DNA from: an uncultured Lysobacteraceae bacterium
GTDB taxonomy: Bacteria; Pseudomonadota; Gammaproteobacteria; Xanthomonadales; Xanthomonadaceae
Assembly (NCBI GenBank): GCA_946482565.1
Contig: CAMLSB010000045.1
Coordinates: 1-12,153 of the forward strand
Reading direction: 5' to 3'
DNA length: 12,153 bases
This document shows, one piece after another, positions 1 to 5,245 of the stretch. Positions within the stretch are counted from its first letter, which is position 1; the number at the start of each line of letters is the position of its first letter. Both the position numbers and the translations under genes were made by a program. The notes beneath the pieces were generated by a model. The model searched no databases and had not been told where the DNA came from. It saw nothing but the letters and a program-made list of their open reading frames with translations.

Positions 1-615
1 GTCACCGACTATCCGAAGGGCGAGCAGCGCCCGCACAAGTTCAAGATCGCGATGGTCATCTTCGCGATCAGCATGCTGCTCGCGCTGTCGTCGCGGATCC
101 CGACCTCGATCGCGCTGATGACAGGCGTCGCCGGCATGCTCGTGACCGGCGTGCTGAAGATGGACGAGGCCTACTCGGCGATCAGCTGGAAAACCGTGTT
201 CCTGATGGCCTGCCTCATTCCATTGGGCTGGGCGATGGACAGCAGCGGCGCCGCGGCCTGGGTCGCCGGCCACAGCATCGAACGACTGCCGCAGGGCCTG
301 CCGGCTTGGTCGATCGAACTCGTGCTGGGCCTGCTGACCACCGCGTTCTCGCTGGTGATCAGCCACGTCGGCGCGACGATCGTGATGGTGCCGCTGGCGA
401 TCAACCTGGCGCTGGCGGTGGGCGGCAACCCGACCGCGTTCGCGCTGATCGTCGCGCTGTCGGCGTCGAACAACTTCATCACCGCGTCGAACCCGTCGAT
501 CTCGATGGTGACGGGTCCCGCGGGCTACACGCCGCGCGACATGTGGCGGGTGGGCGGGCCGCTGACGCTGATGTACACGGCGATCATCGTCGGCATGGTG
601 AACGTACTGTTCTAA
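1..615 (+). CDS. SLC13/DASS-type permease, C-terminal part (5' end outside window)
   Basis: The reading frame is open from base 1 and ends at TAA 613-615, giving the last 204 residues of an inner-membrane permease. At least five hydrophobic segments are visible: fragment residues about 18-33, 37-53, 64-79, 106-142 (a long stretch that probably re-enters) and 186-204. The ending, with SASNNFITASNPSI at about 154-167 followed by GPAGYTPRDMWRVGGPL, matches the conserved C-terminus of Na+/sulfate/dicarboxylate-type carriers, where a second Ser-Asn-Thr-like motif precedes a G-P-x-G-Y-x-x-x-D-x-x-R-V-G segment. Such carriers move sulfate or dicarboxylates, and many bacterial members also carry central TrkA-C domains; if present here, those lie upstream of the window. 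The substrate cannot be told. At residues 121-126 the sequence is SHVGAT, where many relatives have a T-N-N/S-N-T-like motif. The gene converges on the Rieske gene and the two stop codons overlap. Confidence 0.8.
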   Translation, partial: VTDYPKGEQRPHKFKIAMVIFAISMLLALSSRIPTSIALMTGVAGMLVTGVLKMDEAYSAISWKTVFLMACLIPLGWAMDSSGAAAWVAGHSIERLPQGLPAWSIELVLGLLTTAFSLVISHVGATIVMVPLAINLALAVGGNPTAFALIVALSASNNFITASNPSISMVTGPAGYTPRDMWRVGGPLTLMYTAIIVGMVNVLF

Positions 616-1019
616 CGACGTGTCGTTCGAGGAGCCGTGCTGTCCTGGAGCGCAGTCGCCGCGAGGAACACCTTGCCGGCGCGCACCTCGACCGCGACCT
701 GGCGCAGCGCATCGCCGCGGCACGGGCCGGCGACGCATTCGCCGCGCTGCAGCTCGAAGCTGGCGCCATGCACCGCGCACACCAGCAGCCCGTCCTTCGA
801 CTTGAGGAACTTGCCCGGCGCCCAGTCCAGGCGGCGCCCGGCATGCGGGCAAACGTTGAGCCAGGCGCGCACCGCGGCGCCGTCCCGATGCAGGATCAGC
901 GATTCGGGGGAATCATCGACCGTCCCCTCGGCCTCTGCGAAACCGCCGTCTTCGATCGCCGAAAGCAGTGCCAGCGCGGGTCCGGCGATTTCCCCATCCT
1001 CGTTTAACGAAGTTCTCAC
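612..1019 (-). CDS. Small Rieske [2Fe-2S] ferredoxin-like protein
   Basis: This 135-residue protein is little more than one Rieske domain. The cluster ligands are visible as C57-P-H59 (CPHAG) and C81-A-V-H84 (CAVHG), the C-x-H / C-x-x-H pattern that binds a [2Fe-2S] cluster with two Cys and two His. There is no signal peptide or membrane helix, so it is probably a soluble cytoplasmic electron carrier or a ferredoxin-like subunit, as in NirD or dioxygenase ferredoxins. Its redox partner is unknown. C95 and C100 (GECVAGPC) are two further cysteines just after the domain core. The start is GTG at 1017-1019. It is the only usable start before the domain, with a weak GGGG purine run about 6 nt upstream. 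The TAG stop (612-614) overlaps the TAA of the convergent permease gene. It is divergent from the gene at 1095, and a promoter should lie in the 75-nt spacer. Confidence 0.85.
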   Translation of the reverse strand: MRTSLNEDGEIAGPALALLSAIEDGGFAEAEGTVDDSPESLILHRDGAAVRAWLNVCPHAGRRLDWAPGKFLKSKDGLLVCAVHGASFELQRGECVAGPCRGDALRQVAVEVRAGKVFLAATALQDSTAPRTTRR

Positions 1020-1094
1020 AACCCCGAATGCGCCCCGCCGGATACTGCCGGTCCCCCGGCGTGTTGCCGGATTGTGTCACGAGCATTGCCCACG
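1020..1094. promoter_or_regulatory. Divergent spacer between Rieske gene and the 1095 operon
   Basis: This 75-nt region must hold the 5' signals for the Rieske gene (leftward) and probably for the rightward 1095-2526 cluster. A small inverted repeat is visible (GCCGG 1047-1051, CCGGC 1056-1060), and GATACT at 1041-1046 is a 4/6 match to a -10 box on the + strand. No convincing -35 was found. This is a positional inference. Confidence 0.3.
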
Positions 1095-1424
1095 ATGTCC
1101 GCACTGCATTTCCGATTCGATCGCCATGCCTTCTTCCGCGCCGCGCAGATGCCGTCGCGCCATCGCCGCCATCCGTTGCTGCGGCTGCTGATGGGCTTGC
1201 TGGGCCTGGCGCTCCTGCTCGTGCTGGTCGCGGCGAGCGTGTTCGTCGGCGCCGCGATGCTGGCCATCGGCCTGTGCTCGCGCCTGCTGCGCCCGCGCGC
1301 CACGACCGCTGCTGCGCGCGCGCCAGCGCCGGGCACGCCGCACGCGCAGGGCCGCGTCGTCGACGGCGAATACACCATCGTCGACAGCGCCGAAGTCGGC
1401 AGCGCCGCCGCCCGCGACGCGTGA
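1095..1424 (+). CDS. Small single-helix membrane protein of unknown function
   Basis: I do not recognise a characterised family. The 109-residue product has a basic, Arg/His-rich N-terminus (residues 1-30, including SRHRRH), one long hydrophobic segment (about 30-60, LLMGLLGLALLLVLV and on) and a short Ala/Pro-rich tail ending in a compact conserved-looking motif, GRVVDGEYTIVD (86-97). The positive-inside rule suggests the N-terminus is cytoplasmic. The tail motif resembles the short acidic [D/E]-G-E-[F/Y]-x-[I/V]-V endings of other small membrane proteins, which is a loose resemblance only. ATG 1095 is preferred. An in-frame GTG at 1074 would add seven residues and cannot be excluded. The TGA stop (1422-1424) overlaps the GTG start of the next gene by four bases, so the two are very likely translationally coupled. 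Confidence 0.7.
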   Translation: MSALHFRFDRHAFFRAAQMPSRHRRHPLLRLLMGLLGLALLLVLVAASVFVGAAMLAIGLCSRLLRPRATTAAARAPAPGTPHAQGRVVDGEYTIVDSAEVGSAAARDA

Positions 1425-2083
1425 GGCCGGTCCACCGCATCTATTGCGTCGGCCGCAACTTCGCCGACCATGCGCGTGAAATGGGCGCGTCGCCCGCCGA
1501 TCCCGCCGCACGCGGCCGGCCCGTGTTCTTCCTGAAGCCCGCCGACGCGATCGTCCTCGACGGCGTCGTGCCCTATCCGCCCGGCACCCGCGAACTGCAC
1601 CATGAAGTCGAGCTGGTGGTCGGCCTCGGCCAGGACGCGCCGCATGGCGAGCTGTCGCGCGAAGCCGCGGCGGCGCTCGTCGAAAGCTGTGGCGTGGGCC
1701 TGGACCTGACCCGCCGCGACCTGCAGGCCGAGGCCAAGGCGCGCGGACTGCCCTGGGACATCGGCAAGGCCTTCGACGCGTCCGCGCCAGTGAGCGCGCT
1801 GGTCCCGGTGGCGGACGCCGGCGACCTCGCGACGCGCACGCTCACCCTCGAGATCAACGGCGAACGCCGCCAGCACGGCGCGCTGCGCGACCTGGTCTGG
1901 GACGTGCCCGACATCCTCGTCGAGCTGTCGAAGCTTTACCGGCTGCGCGCGGGCGACCTCGTCTTCATGGGCACGCCCGCCGGCGTCGGCCCGCTCGCGG
2001 TCGGGGACCGCTTCCGCGCCAGCCTCGACGGGGTCGTCGCGTTCGAGGGCGTGATCGCGCCGCCTGCGGCGGCACTGGGGTAG
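1421..2083 (+). CDS. Fumarylacetoacetate hydrolase family protein (FAHD1/YcgM-like acylpyruvase)
   Basis: The 220-residue product covers a whole FAH-fold domain and resembles the FAHD1/YcgM branch, which hydrolyses acylpyruvates and can decarboxylate oxaloacetate using Mg2+ or Mn2+. Visible landmarks are [15 protein letters not shown] (8-22, with the lid histidine H17), PVFFLKP (34-40), the metal-binding E62-x-E64 in [11 protein letters not shown]95 in [10 protein letters not shown] with the downstream [11 protein letters not shown], and [14 protein letters not shown] (179-192). The frame stays open upstream as far as 968, but the family homology starts exactly at [15 protein letters not shown] 1421 sits in a GTGA overlap with the preceding stop, so GTG 1421 is the supported start. 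The exact substrate is not deducible. It is probably cytoplasmic and part of a transcript with the upstream membrane protein and perhaps mscL, 38 nt downstream. Confidence 0.9.
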   Translation: MRPVHRIYCVGRNFADHAREMGASPADPAARGRPVFFLKPADAIVLDGVVPYPPGTRELHHEVELVVGLGQDAPHGELSREAAAALVESCGVGLDLTRRDLQAEAKARGLPWDIGKAFDASAPVSALVPVADAGDLATRTLTLEINGERRQHGALRDLVWDVPDILVELSKLYRLRAGDLVFMGTPAGVGPLAVGDRFRASLDGVVAFEGVIAPPAAALG

Positions 2084-2085
2084 GC

Positions 2086-2100
2086 TCCCCTCGCAGGGGA
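2086..2100 (+). other. Small hairpin in the FAH-mscL spacer
   Basis: TCCCCT (2086-2091) and AGGGGA (2095-2100) form a 6-bp stem with a CGC loop, directly after the TAG stop of the FAH-family gene. A strong Shine-Dalgarno AGGAGG at 2108-2113 follows, 8 nt before the mscL ATG. The stem has no U-tract, so a terminator is not supported. It may simply separate the two cistrons. Confidence 0.35.
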
Positions 2101-2121
2101 CGCCTCCAGGAGGAAGCAACG

Positions 2122-2526
2122 ATGGGAATGGTCAGCGAGTTCAAGGCATTCGTCGCGCGCGGCAACGTCGTCGACCTGGCGGTCGGCGTGGTGATCGGCG
2201 CCGCCTTCGGCAAGATCGTCAGCGCGCTCGTCGACGGCATCGTGATGCCGCTGGTCGGCGTCCTGCTCGGCGGCGTCAGCGTGTCGGACTGGAAGTACGT
2301 GCTGAAGCCGGAAACCGTCGACGCCGCGGGTGCGAAGGTTGCCGAAGTCGCCATCGCGTACGGCACCTTGATCCAGGCCGCGATCGACTTCCTGCTGATC
2401 GCGTTCGTGATCTTCCTGTTCCTCAAGGCCTACAACCGCATGCGCAAGCCGGACGACGCAGCACCCGCCGCGCCGCCGGAGGAAGTGATGCTGCTGCGCG
2501 AAATCCGGGATTCGCTGAAGCGCTGA
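2122..2526 (+). CDS. mscL: Large-conductance mechanosensitive channel MscL
   Basis: MscL forms a homopentameric inner-membrane pore that opens under membrane tension and releases solutes during osmotic downshock. The 134-residue length is typical. The N-terminal amphipathic segment [14 protein letters not shown] (2-15) leads into the family signature [14 protein letters not shown] (13-26) and the pore-lining TM1 (about 15-45, with small residues G26, A27 and A28 at the constriction region). A periplasmic loop (about 50-80) is followed by TM2 (about 84-106, [18 protein letters not shown]) and a basic NRMRKP turn. An acidic Pro/Ala linker and the C-terminal bundling helix [15 protein letters not shown] (120-134) finish the protein. 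The start is fixed by AGGAGG at 2108-2113. No missing element was noticed. Confidence 0.97.
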   Translation: MGMVSEFKAFVARGNVVDLAVGVVIGAAFGKIVSALVDGIVMPLVGVLLGGVSVSDWKYVLKPETVDAAGAKVAEVAIAYGTLIQAAIDFLLIAFVIFLFLKAYNRMRKPDDAAPAAPPEEVMLLREIRDSLKR

Positions 2527-2554
2527 GGCCCTGGGGCCCCGGCGCGCCCGGGCC
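2527..2554 (+). terminator. GC-rich palindromic tract after mscL, possible terminator
   Basis: Directly after the mscL stop the sequence is almost pure G and C and self-complementary in several registers, for example GGCCC 2527-2531 with GGGCC 2550-2554, and GGCGCGCC 2541-2548 as a palindrome. There is no T-run after it. It could be a factor-assisted terminator, but the evidence is only base composition and symmetry. Confidence 0.3.
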
Positions 2555-2611
2555 GGCCGCGACCACCCGGTCCCGGCACATCCGGCATGACTTGAGGCAC
2601 AAACGGGGGCC

Positions 2612-2636
2612 GCGGGCGACTGCTACGCTCGCCCGC
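2612..2636 (+). promoter_or_regulatory. Possible promoter/hairpin upstream of the M28 peptidase gene
   Basis: GCGGGCGA (2612-2619) and TCGCCCGC (2629-2636) are perfect 8-nt inverted repeats. Their loop contains TGCTACGCT (2621-2629), which reads as an extended -10 element (TG-n-TACGCT, 4/6 to TATAAT). No matching -35 was found. A start near 2636 would give a leader of about 38 nt before ATG 2674. The arms flanking the -10 could be an operator or chance symmetry. Confidence 0.35.
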
Positions 2637-2673
2637 TGCCACCCCGTTTTCCTTTCCCTGCCCGGAGCCCGCC

Positions 2674-4086
2674 ATGCGCCTCGCGCCGCTGTTGCTCGCC
2701 CTGCTCGTGTCGCTGCCCGCCGCGGCGGCGCAGCCGACCCGCATCCCGCAATCCGCGCTCGACACCGCCGCGAAGCTGCGCGCGACCGCGCTCGCCGACG
2801 ACACCGGCTGGAAGGTCACCGAATCGCTCACCACCGAAGTCGGCCCACGCATGGGTGGCAGCGAGGGCGATGCGCGCGCGGTGGAATGGGCCAGGGCCAA
2901 GTTCCACGAGCTCGGCTTCGACAAGGTCTGGACCGAGCCGGTGACGTTCCCGAAGTGGGAGCGGCGCAGCGAGGGCGCCGAAGTCCTCGGGCCGCATTCG
3001 CAGAAGCTCGTCGTCGCCGCGCTCGGCGGCAGCGTCGGCGGCACGGTCGAGGGCCAGGTGGTGCGTTTCCCCGACCTCGCCTCGCTCGAGCAGGCCGCGC
3101 CGGGTTCGCTCGCCGGCAAGATCGCCTTCATCGATTACCGCATGGAGCGCGCGCAGGACGGCCACGGCTACGGCATGGGCTCGCGCGTGCGCGGCGCCGG
3201 CCCGTCGGCCGCGATCCGCGCCGGCGCGGCCGCGTACCTGATGCGCTCGGCCGGCACCGATACCCATCGGGTCGCGCACACCGGCATGAGCCGCTACGCC
3301 GAGGGCCTGAAGCCGATCCCGATGGCGGCGCTGACCAATCCCGACGCCGACCAGCTCGCGCGGCTGACCGCGCTGGACCCCTCGACGCGCGTGCGCCTGG
3401 CGCTCGACTGCGGCTGGGACGGCGAATACACCTCGCAGAACGTGATCGGCGAACTCACCGGCGCGAAGCACCCGGACGAGATCGTGCTGATCGGCGGCCA
3501 CCTCGATTCCTGGGACGAGGGCACCGGCGCGATCGACGACGCCGCCGGCGTCGGCATCTCGATGGCTGCGGCGAAGCTCATCGCGAACCTGCCGCAGCGT
3601 CCCGCACGCACGATCCGCGTGGTCGCGTTCGCCAACGAGGAACAGGGCCTCTACGGCGGCTTCGCCTACGCCAAGGCGCATGCCGCCGAGCTCGCGAAGC
3701 ACGCCCTGGTGTCGGAGAGCGATCTTGGCGCGGGCCGCATCTACGGCTTCGATGCGGGCAACATCGACGACGGCGCGAAGGACGCGGTGCAGCAGATCGC
3801 GAAGGCGCTGGAACCGCTCGGCATCGAATGGCGGCCCGGCGAAGGCGATCCGGAATCCGACGTCGGCCCGTTCGCCGGCATGGGCGCGGCGTGGGCGTGG
3901 CTGGGGCACGATGCGACCGGCTACTTCGACCTGCACCATACCCCGGACGACACGATGGACAAGATCGATCCCGAGGTGCTGAAGCAGAACGTGGCGGCCT
4001 ACGCGGTCTACACCTATCTCGCGTCGCAGGCCGAGGGCAGCTTCGGCAGTTCCCCCGCGAAGGCCCAGGCGCCCGGCGCCCGCTGA
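2674..4086 (+). CDS. Secreted M28-family zinc peptidase (carboxypeptidase Q-like)
   Basis: This 470-residue exported metallopeptidase starts with a signal peptide (MRLAPLLLALLVSLPAAAAQ, likely cleaved after about residue 19). Residues about 110-240 fit a protease-associated-type inserted domain. The catalytic M28 core follows, and the two-zinc ligands can be read in order: H276 (GGHLDSW), D288 (GAIDDAAGV), general base E322 and ligand E323 (NEEQGLYGG), D350 (SESDLG) and H422 (LHHTPDDTMD). The spacing H-12-D-35-E-27-D-72-H is that of carboxypeptidase Q/PGCP-type enzymes, which release amino acids from small peptides. All ligands are present, so it should be active in the periplasm or outside the cell. 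GGAG at 2664-2667 precedes the ATG by 6 nt. The last ~18 residues are a low-complexity Ser/Ala/Pro tail. It appears monocistronic and ends in a strong terminator hairpin. Confidence 0.93.
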   Translation: MRLAPLLLALLVSLPAAAAQPTRIPQSALDTAAKLRATALADDTGWKVTESLTTEVGPRMGGSEGDARAVEWARAKFHELGFDKVWTEPVTFPKWERRSEGAEVLGPHSQKLVVAALGGSVGGTVEGQVVRFPDLASLEQAAPGSLAGKIAFIDYRMERAQDGHGYGMGSRVRGAGPSAAIRAGAAAYLMRSAGTDTHRVAHTGMSRYAEGLKPIPMAALTNPDADQLARLTALDPSTRVRLALDCGWDGEYTSQNVIGELTGAKHPDEIVLIGGHLDSWDEGTGAIDDAAGVGISMAAAKLIANLPQRPARTIRVVAFANEEQGLYGGFAYAKAHAAELAKHALVSESDLGAGRIYGFDAGNIDDGAKDAVQQIAKALEPLGIEWRPGEGDPESDVGPFAGMGAAWAWLGHDATGYFDLHHTPDDTMDKIDPEVLKQNVAAYAVYTYLASQAEGSFGSSPAKAQAPGAR

Positions 4087-4110
4087 CGCGCGCGCTTCCC
4101 TCCATCCCAC

Positions 4111-4150
4111 GCAAGAACGAAGAGCCGGCCAAGCGCCGGCTCTTTCTTGC
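4111..4150 (+). terminator. Rho-independent-type terminator after the M28 peptidase gene
   Basis: AAGAGCCGGC (4120-4129) and GCCGGCTCTT (4135-4144) form a perfect 10-bp stem with a 5-nt CAAGC loop. The outer GCAAGAA (4111-4117) can also pair with TTCTTGC (4144-4150), extending the stem past a short bulge. TTTCTT at 4143-4148 provides a short U-rich 3' side. It lies 24 nt after the peptidase stop. Confidence 0.85.
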
Positions 4151-4160
4151 TTCGGGCGAG

Positions 4161-4278
4161 GGTCGCCGCGGAATGCGCAGCCCCTTCCGGGACCCGGCGC
4201 AAGTACATCCATGTAGCCTCTTCGTCGCCATCCATGGCTCCAACGGTCCCGGAAGGGGCTGCGCATTCCGCGACGACC
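4161..4278 (-). repeat. Palindromic element copy 1 (conserved core, 34-bp arms)
   Basis: Arms 4161-4194 and 4245-4278 are inverted repeats matching at 33 of 34 positions, separated by 50 nt. The conserved core is 4195-4235 read on the minus strand. Within it are two small inverted repeats of the form NNCAT-GG-ATGNN, at 4227-4238 (GCCATGGATGGC) and 4204-4215 (TACATGGATGTA on the minus strand), followed by GTACTTGCG. The only arm mismatch (4166 against 4273) is a G-U wobble in minus-strand RNA but C-A in plus-strand RNA. The 41-nt core is about 83% identical (34/41 by eye) to that of the copy at 4361-4474. No coding potential or transposase is attached. The family is not one I can name; it may be a REP/MITE-like dispersed repeat or a structured RNA. 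Confidence 0.85.
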
Positions 4279-4281
4279 ACC

Positions 4282-4356
4282 CCAAGCGAGTGACACGTCT
4301 TCGGGCAAGTGCATTTGGCTTCTGGTCTTCCCAACAAATCGGGGAGACGCGCTTGG
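4282..4356. repeat. Weak third stem-loop, possibly a decayed copy of the same element
   Basis: CCAAGCG (4282-4288) pairs with CGCTTGG (4350-4356). After a 7-nt bulge (4289-4295), CGTCTTC (4296-4302) pairs with GGAGACG (4343-4349) with one G-T. The enclosed 40 nt contain GCAAGTGCAT (4305-4314), resembling GCAAGTACAT in copy 1 (4199-4208), and GTCTTC in a corresponding place. The similarity is short and needs indels, so this is tentative. Confidence 0.35.
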
Positions 4357-4360
4357 CGGC

Positions 4361-4474
4361 GGCGGTGGAAGCGTGCGAGGACTTTCGGGGGCTTCGGCGG
4401 CATGGATGCCGCCGATGAGCCTACAGGGACGTACTTGCGGCGTCCCCCGAAAGTCCTCGCACGCTTCCGCCGCC
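4361..4474 (+). repeat. Palindromic element copy 2 (conserved core, 31-bp arms)
   Basis: Arms 4361-4391 and 4444-4474 are inverted repeats matching at 30 of 31 positions, with 52 nt between them. The core lies at 4402-4442 on the plus strand and ends in GGGACGTACTTGCGGCG. It is preceded and overlapped by a 9-bp inner hairpin, CGGCGGCAT-GG-ATGCCGCCG (4395-4414). The single non-Watson-Crick arm pair (T4366 with G4469) is a U-G wobble in plus-strand RNA, at the sixth pair from the outer end, exactly as in copy 1 when that copy is read on its own core strand. The arms differ from those of copy 1 but share GG, GGAA and CTTYCGGG stretches. It lies 26 nt past the 3' end of the convergent methyltransferase gene, so it could also stop or protect that transcript. 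Confidence 0.85.
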
Positions 4475-4500
4475 CAGCCCCGAAGCGACGAACCCGCGTG

Positions 4501-5226
4501 TCAGCCGCGCGCCCAGGCAGCGAGGAACACGGCCGTCGCCGACGCGACATTGAGGCTCTCGACGGCACCGGTGCCCGGAATCGACAGGCGCAGGTCGCAC
4601 GCCGCCGCAAGTCCCGCGTCCATGCCCTCGCCCTCCGCGCCCAGCACGTACACAAGCCGCCGCGGCAAGGCCGTCGCGAACAGGTCCGCGCCACCGCGCA
4701 CCACGGTCGCCGCCAGCACGAAGCCCGCGCCGCGCAGCTGCGCGAGCGCGTTGTCCTCGCGGCCCATGCGCACGAAGGGCAGCGCGTCGGCGCCGCCTTC
4801 GGCCACGCGCGCGGCGGCGCCCGAGAGCGCGAGCGTCGACGGCTTCGGCAGCAGCACCGCCGCGGCGCCGAAATGCGCCGCCGAGCGCAGGATCGCGCCG
4901 AGGTTGTGCGGGTTGCCCACGCCATCGAGCCACAACGGGCAGGCCGGGCCGTCCGGAAGCTCGCGCAGCCACGTCGTCAGCGGCACGGGTTCATCGCGCA
5001 GGACGTCGGCGACCACGCCTTCGTGGTGGCTGCTGGCGGCGAGCTTGCGCAGGTCCTCGTCGGCGACCACGCGATAGCCGATGCGGTGCGCGACGCACCA
5101 CTTCAGCAGCGGCTGCAGCTGCGGGATGCGCGCCTCGGCCAGGTACAGCTTGCGCAAGGCCTCCGGGCGCCGCGCGAACGCGGCCTGCACCGCGTGCAAT
5201 CCGTACAGGCGTATCTCGGCGCTCAT
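4501..5226 (-). CDS. TrmH/SpoU-family RNA 2'-O-methyltransferase (YfiF-like)
   Basis: The 241-residue protein has an N-terminal substrate-binding part (about 1-75, starting IRLYGLHAVQAAFARRP and including SSHHEGVVADV) and a C-terminal SPOUT knot domain. All three SpoU motifs are visible: motif 1 DGVGNPHNLGAILRSAAHFG (101-120, with N105 and the catalytic-type R114), motif 2 LGAEGEGM (195-202) and motif 3 IPGTGAVESLNVASATAV (216-233). These bind S-adenosylmethionine in the trefoil knot and 2'-O-methylate a ribose in rRNA or tRNA. Motif 1 with NPHNLG...SAAHFG is closer, from memory, to E. coli YfiF than to RlmB, so I do not call it rlmB. The start lies 19 nt after the RND permease stop without a strong Shine-Dalgarno, which suggests it is the last gene of that transcript. 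Confidence 0.9.
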   Translation of the reverse strand: MSAEIRLYGLHAVQAAFARRPEALRKLYLAEARIPQLQPLLKWCVAHRIGYRVVADEDLRKLAASSHHEGVVADVLRDEPVPLTTWLRELPDGPACPLWLDGVGNPHNLGAILRSAAHFGAAAVLLPKPSTLALSGAAARVAEGGADALPFVRMGREDNALAQLRGAGFVLAATVVRGGADLFATALPRRLVYVLGAEGEGMDAGLAAACDLRLSIPGTGAVESLNVASATAVFLAAWARG

Positions 5227-5245
5227 CGCGATGCCGGTGCGGCAC

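Larger units (their letters stand above)
4087..4500. other. 414-nt gap between convergent genes, filled with palindromic structures
   Basis: No credible gene was found here. Apart from about 24 nt after the peptidase stop and the 26 nt before the methyltransferase stop, nearly all of it belongs to stem-loops: the terminator at 4111-4150, inverted-repeat elements at 4161-4278 and 4361-4474, and a weaker stem-loop at 4282-4356. Confidence 0.8.

Noticed and set aside
968..1420. N-terminal extension of the FAH-family frame back to 968
   Set aside because: The upstream translation is Arg/Pro/Ala-rich with no homology and overlaps the small membrane protein gene fully. Family homology begins at the GTG at 1421.
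2592..4418. 608-residue + strand and 563-residue - strand open frames across the M28 gene
   Set aside because: Both are Arg/Gly/Ala-rich shadow frames. The frame at 2674-4086 carries a signal peptide and all five zinc ligands. The long frames also run through the terminator and palindromes.
4161..4474. CRISPR array or integron attC site
   Set aside because: There are only two units, in opposite orientation and with no regular spacers. The conserved part is the central core and the arms vary, unlike CRISPR repeats; no integrase-type simple sites or cassette gene are present.
4501..5226. Calling the methyltransferase rlmB
   Set aside because: The motif 1 region (DGVGNPHNLGAILRSAAHFG) is closer to the YfiF type from memory, so only the family is claimed.
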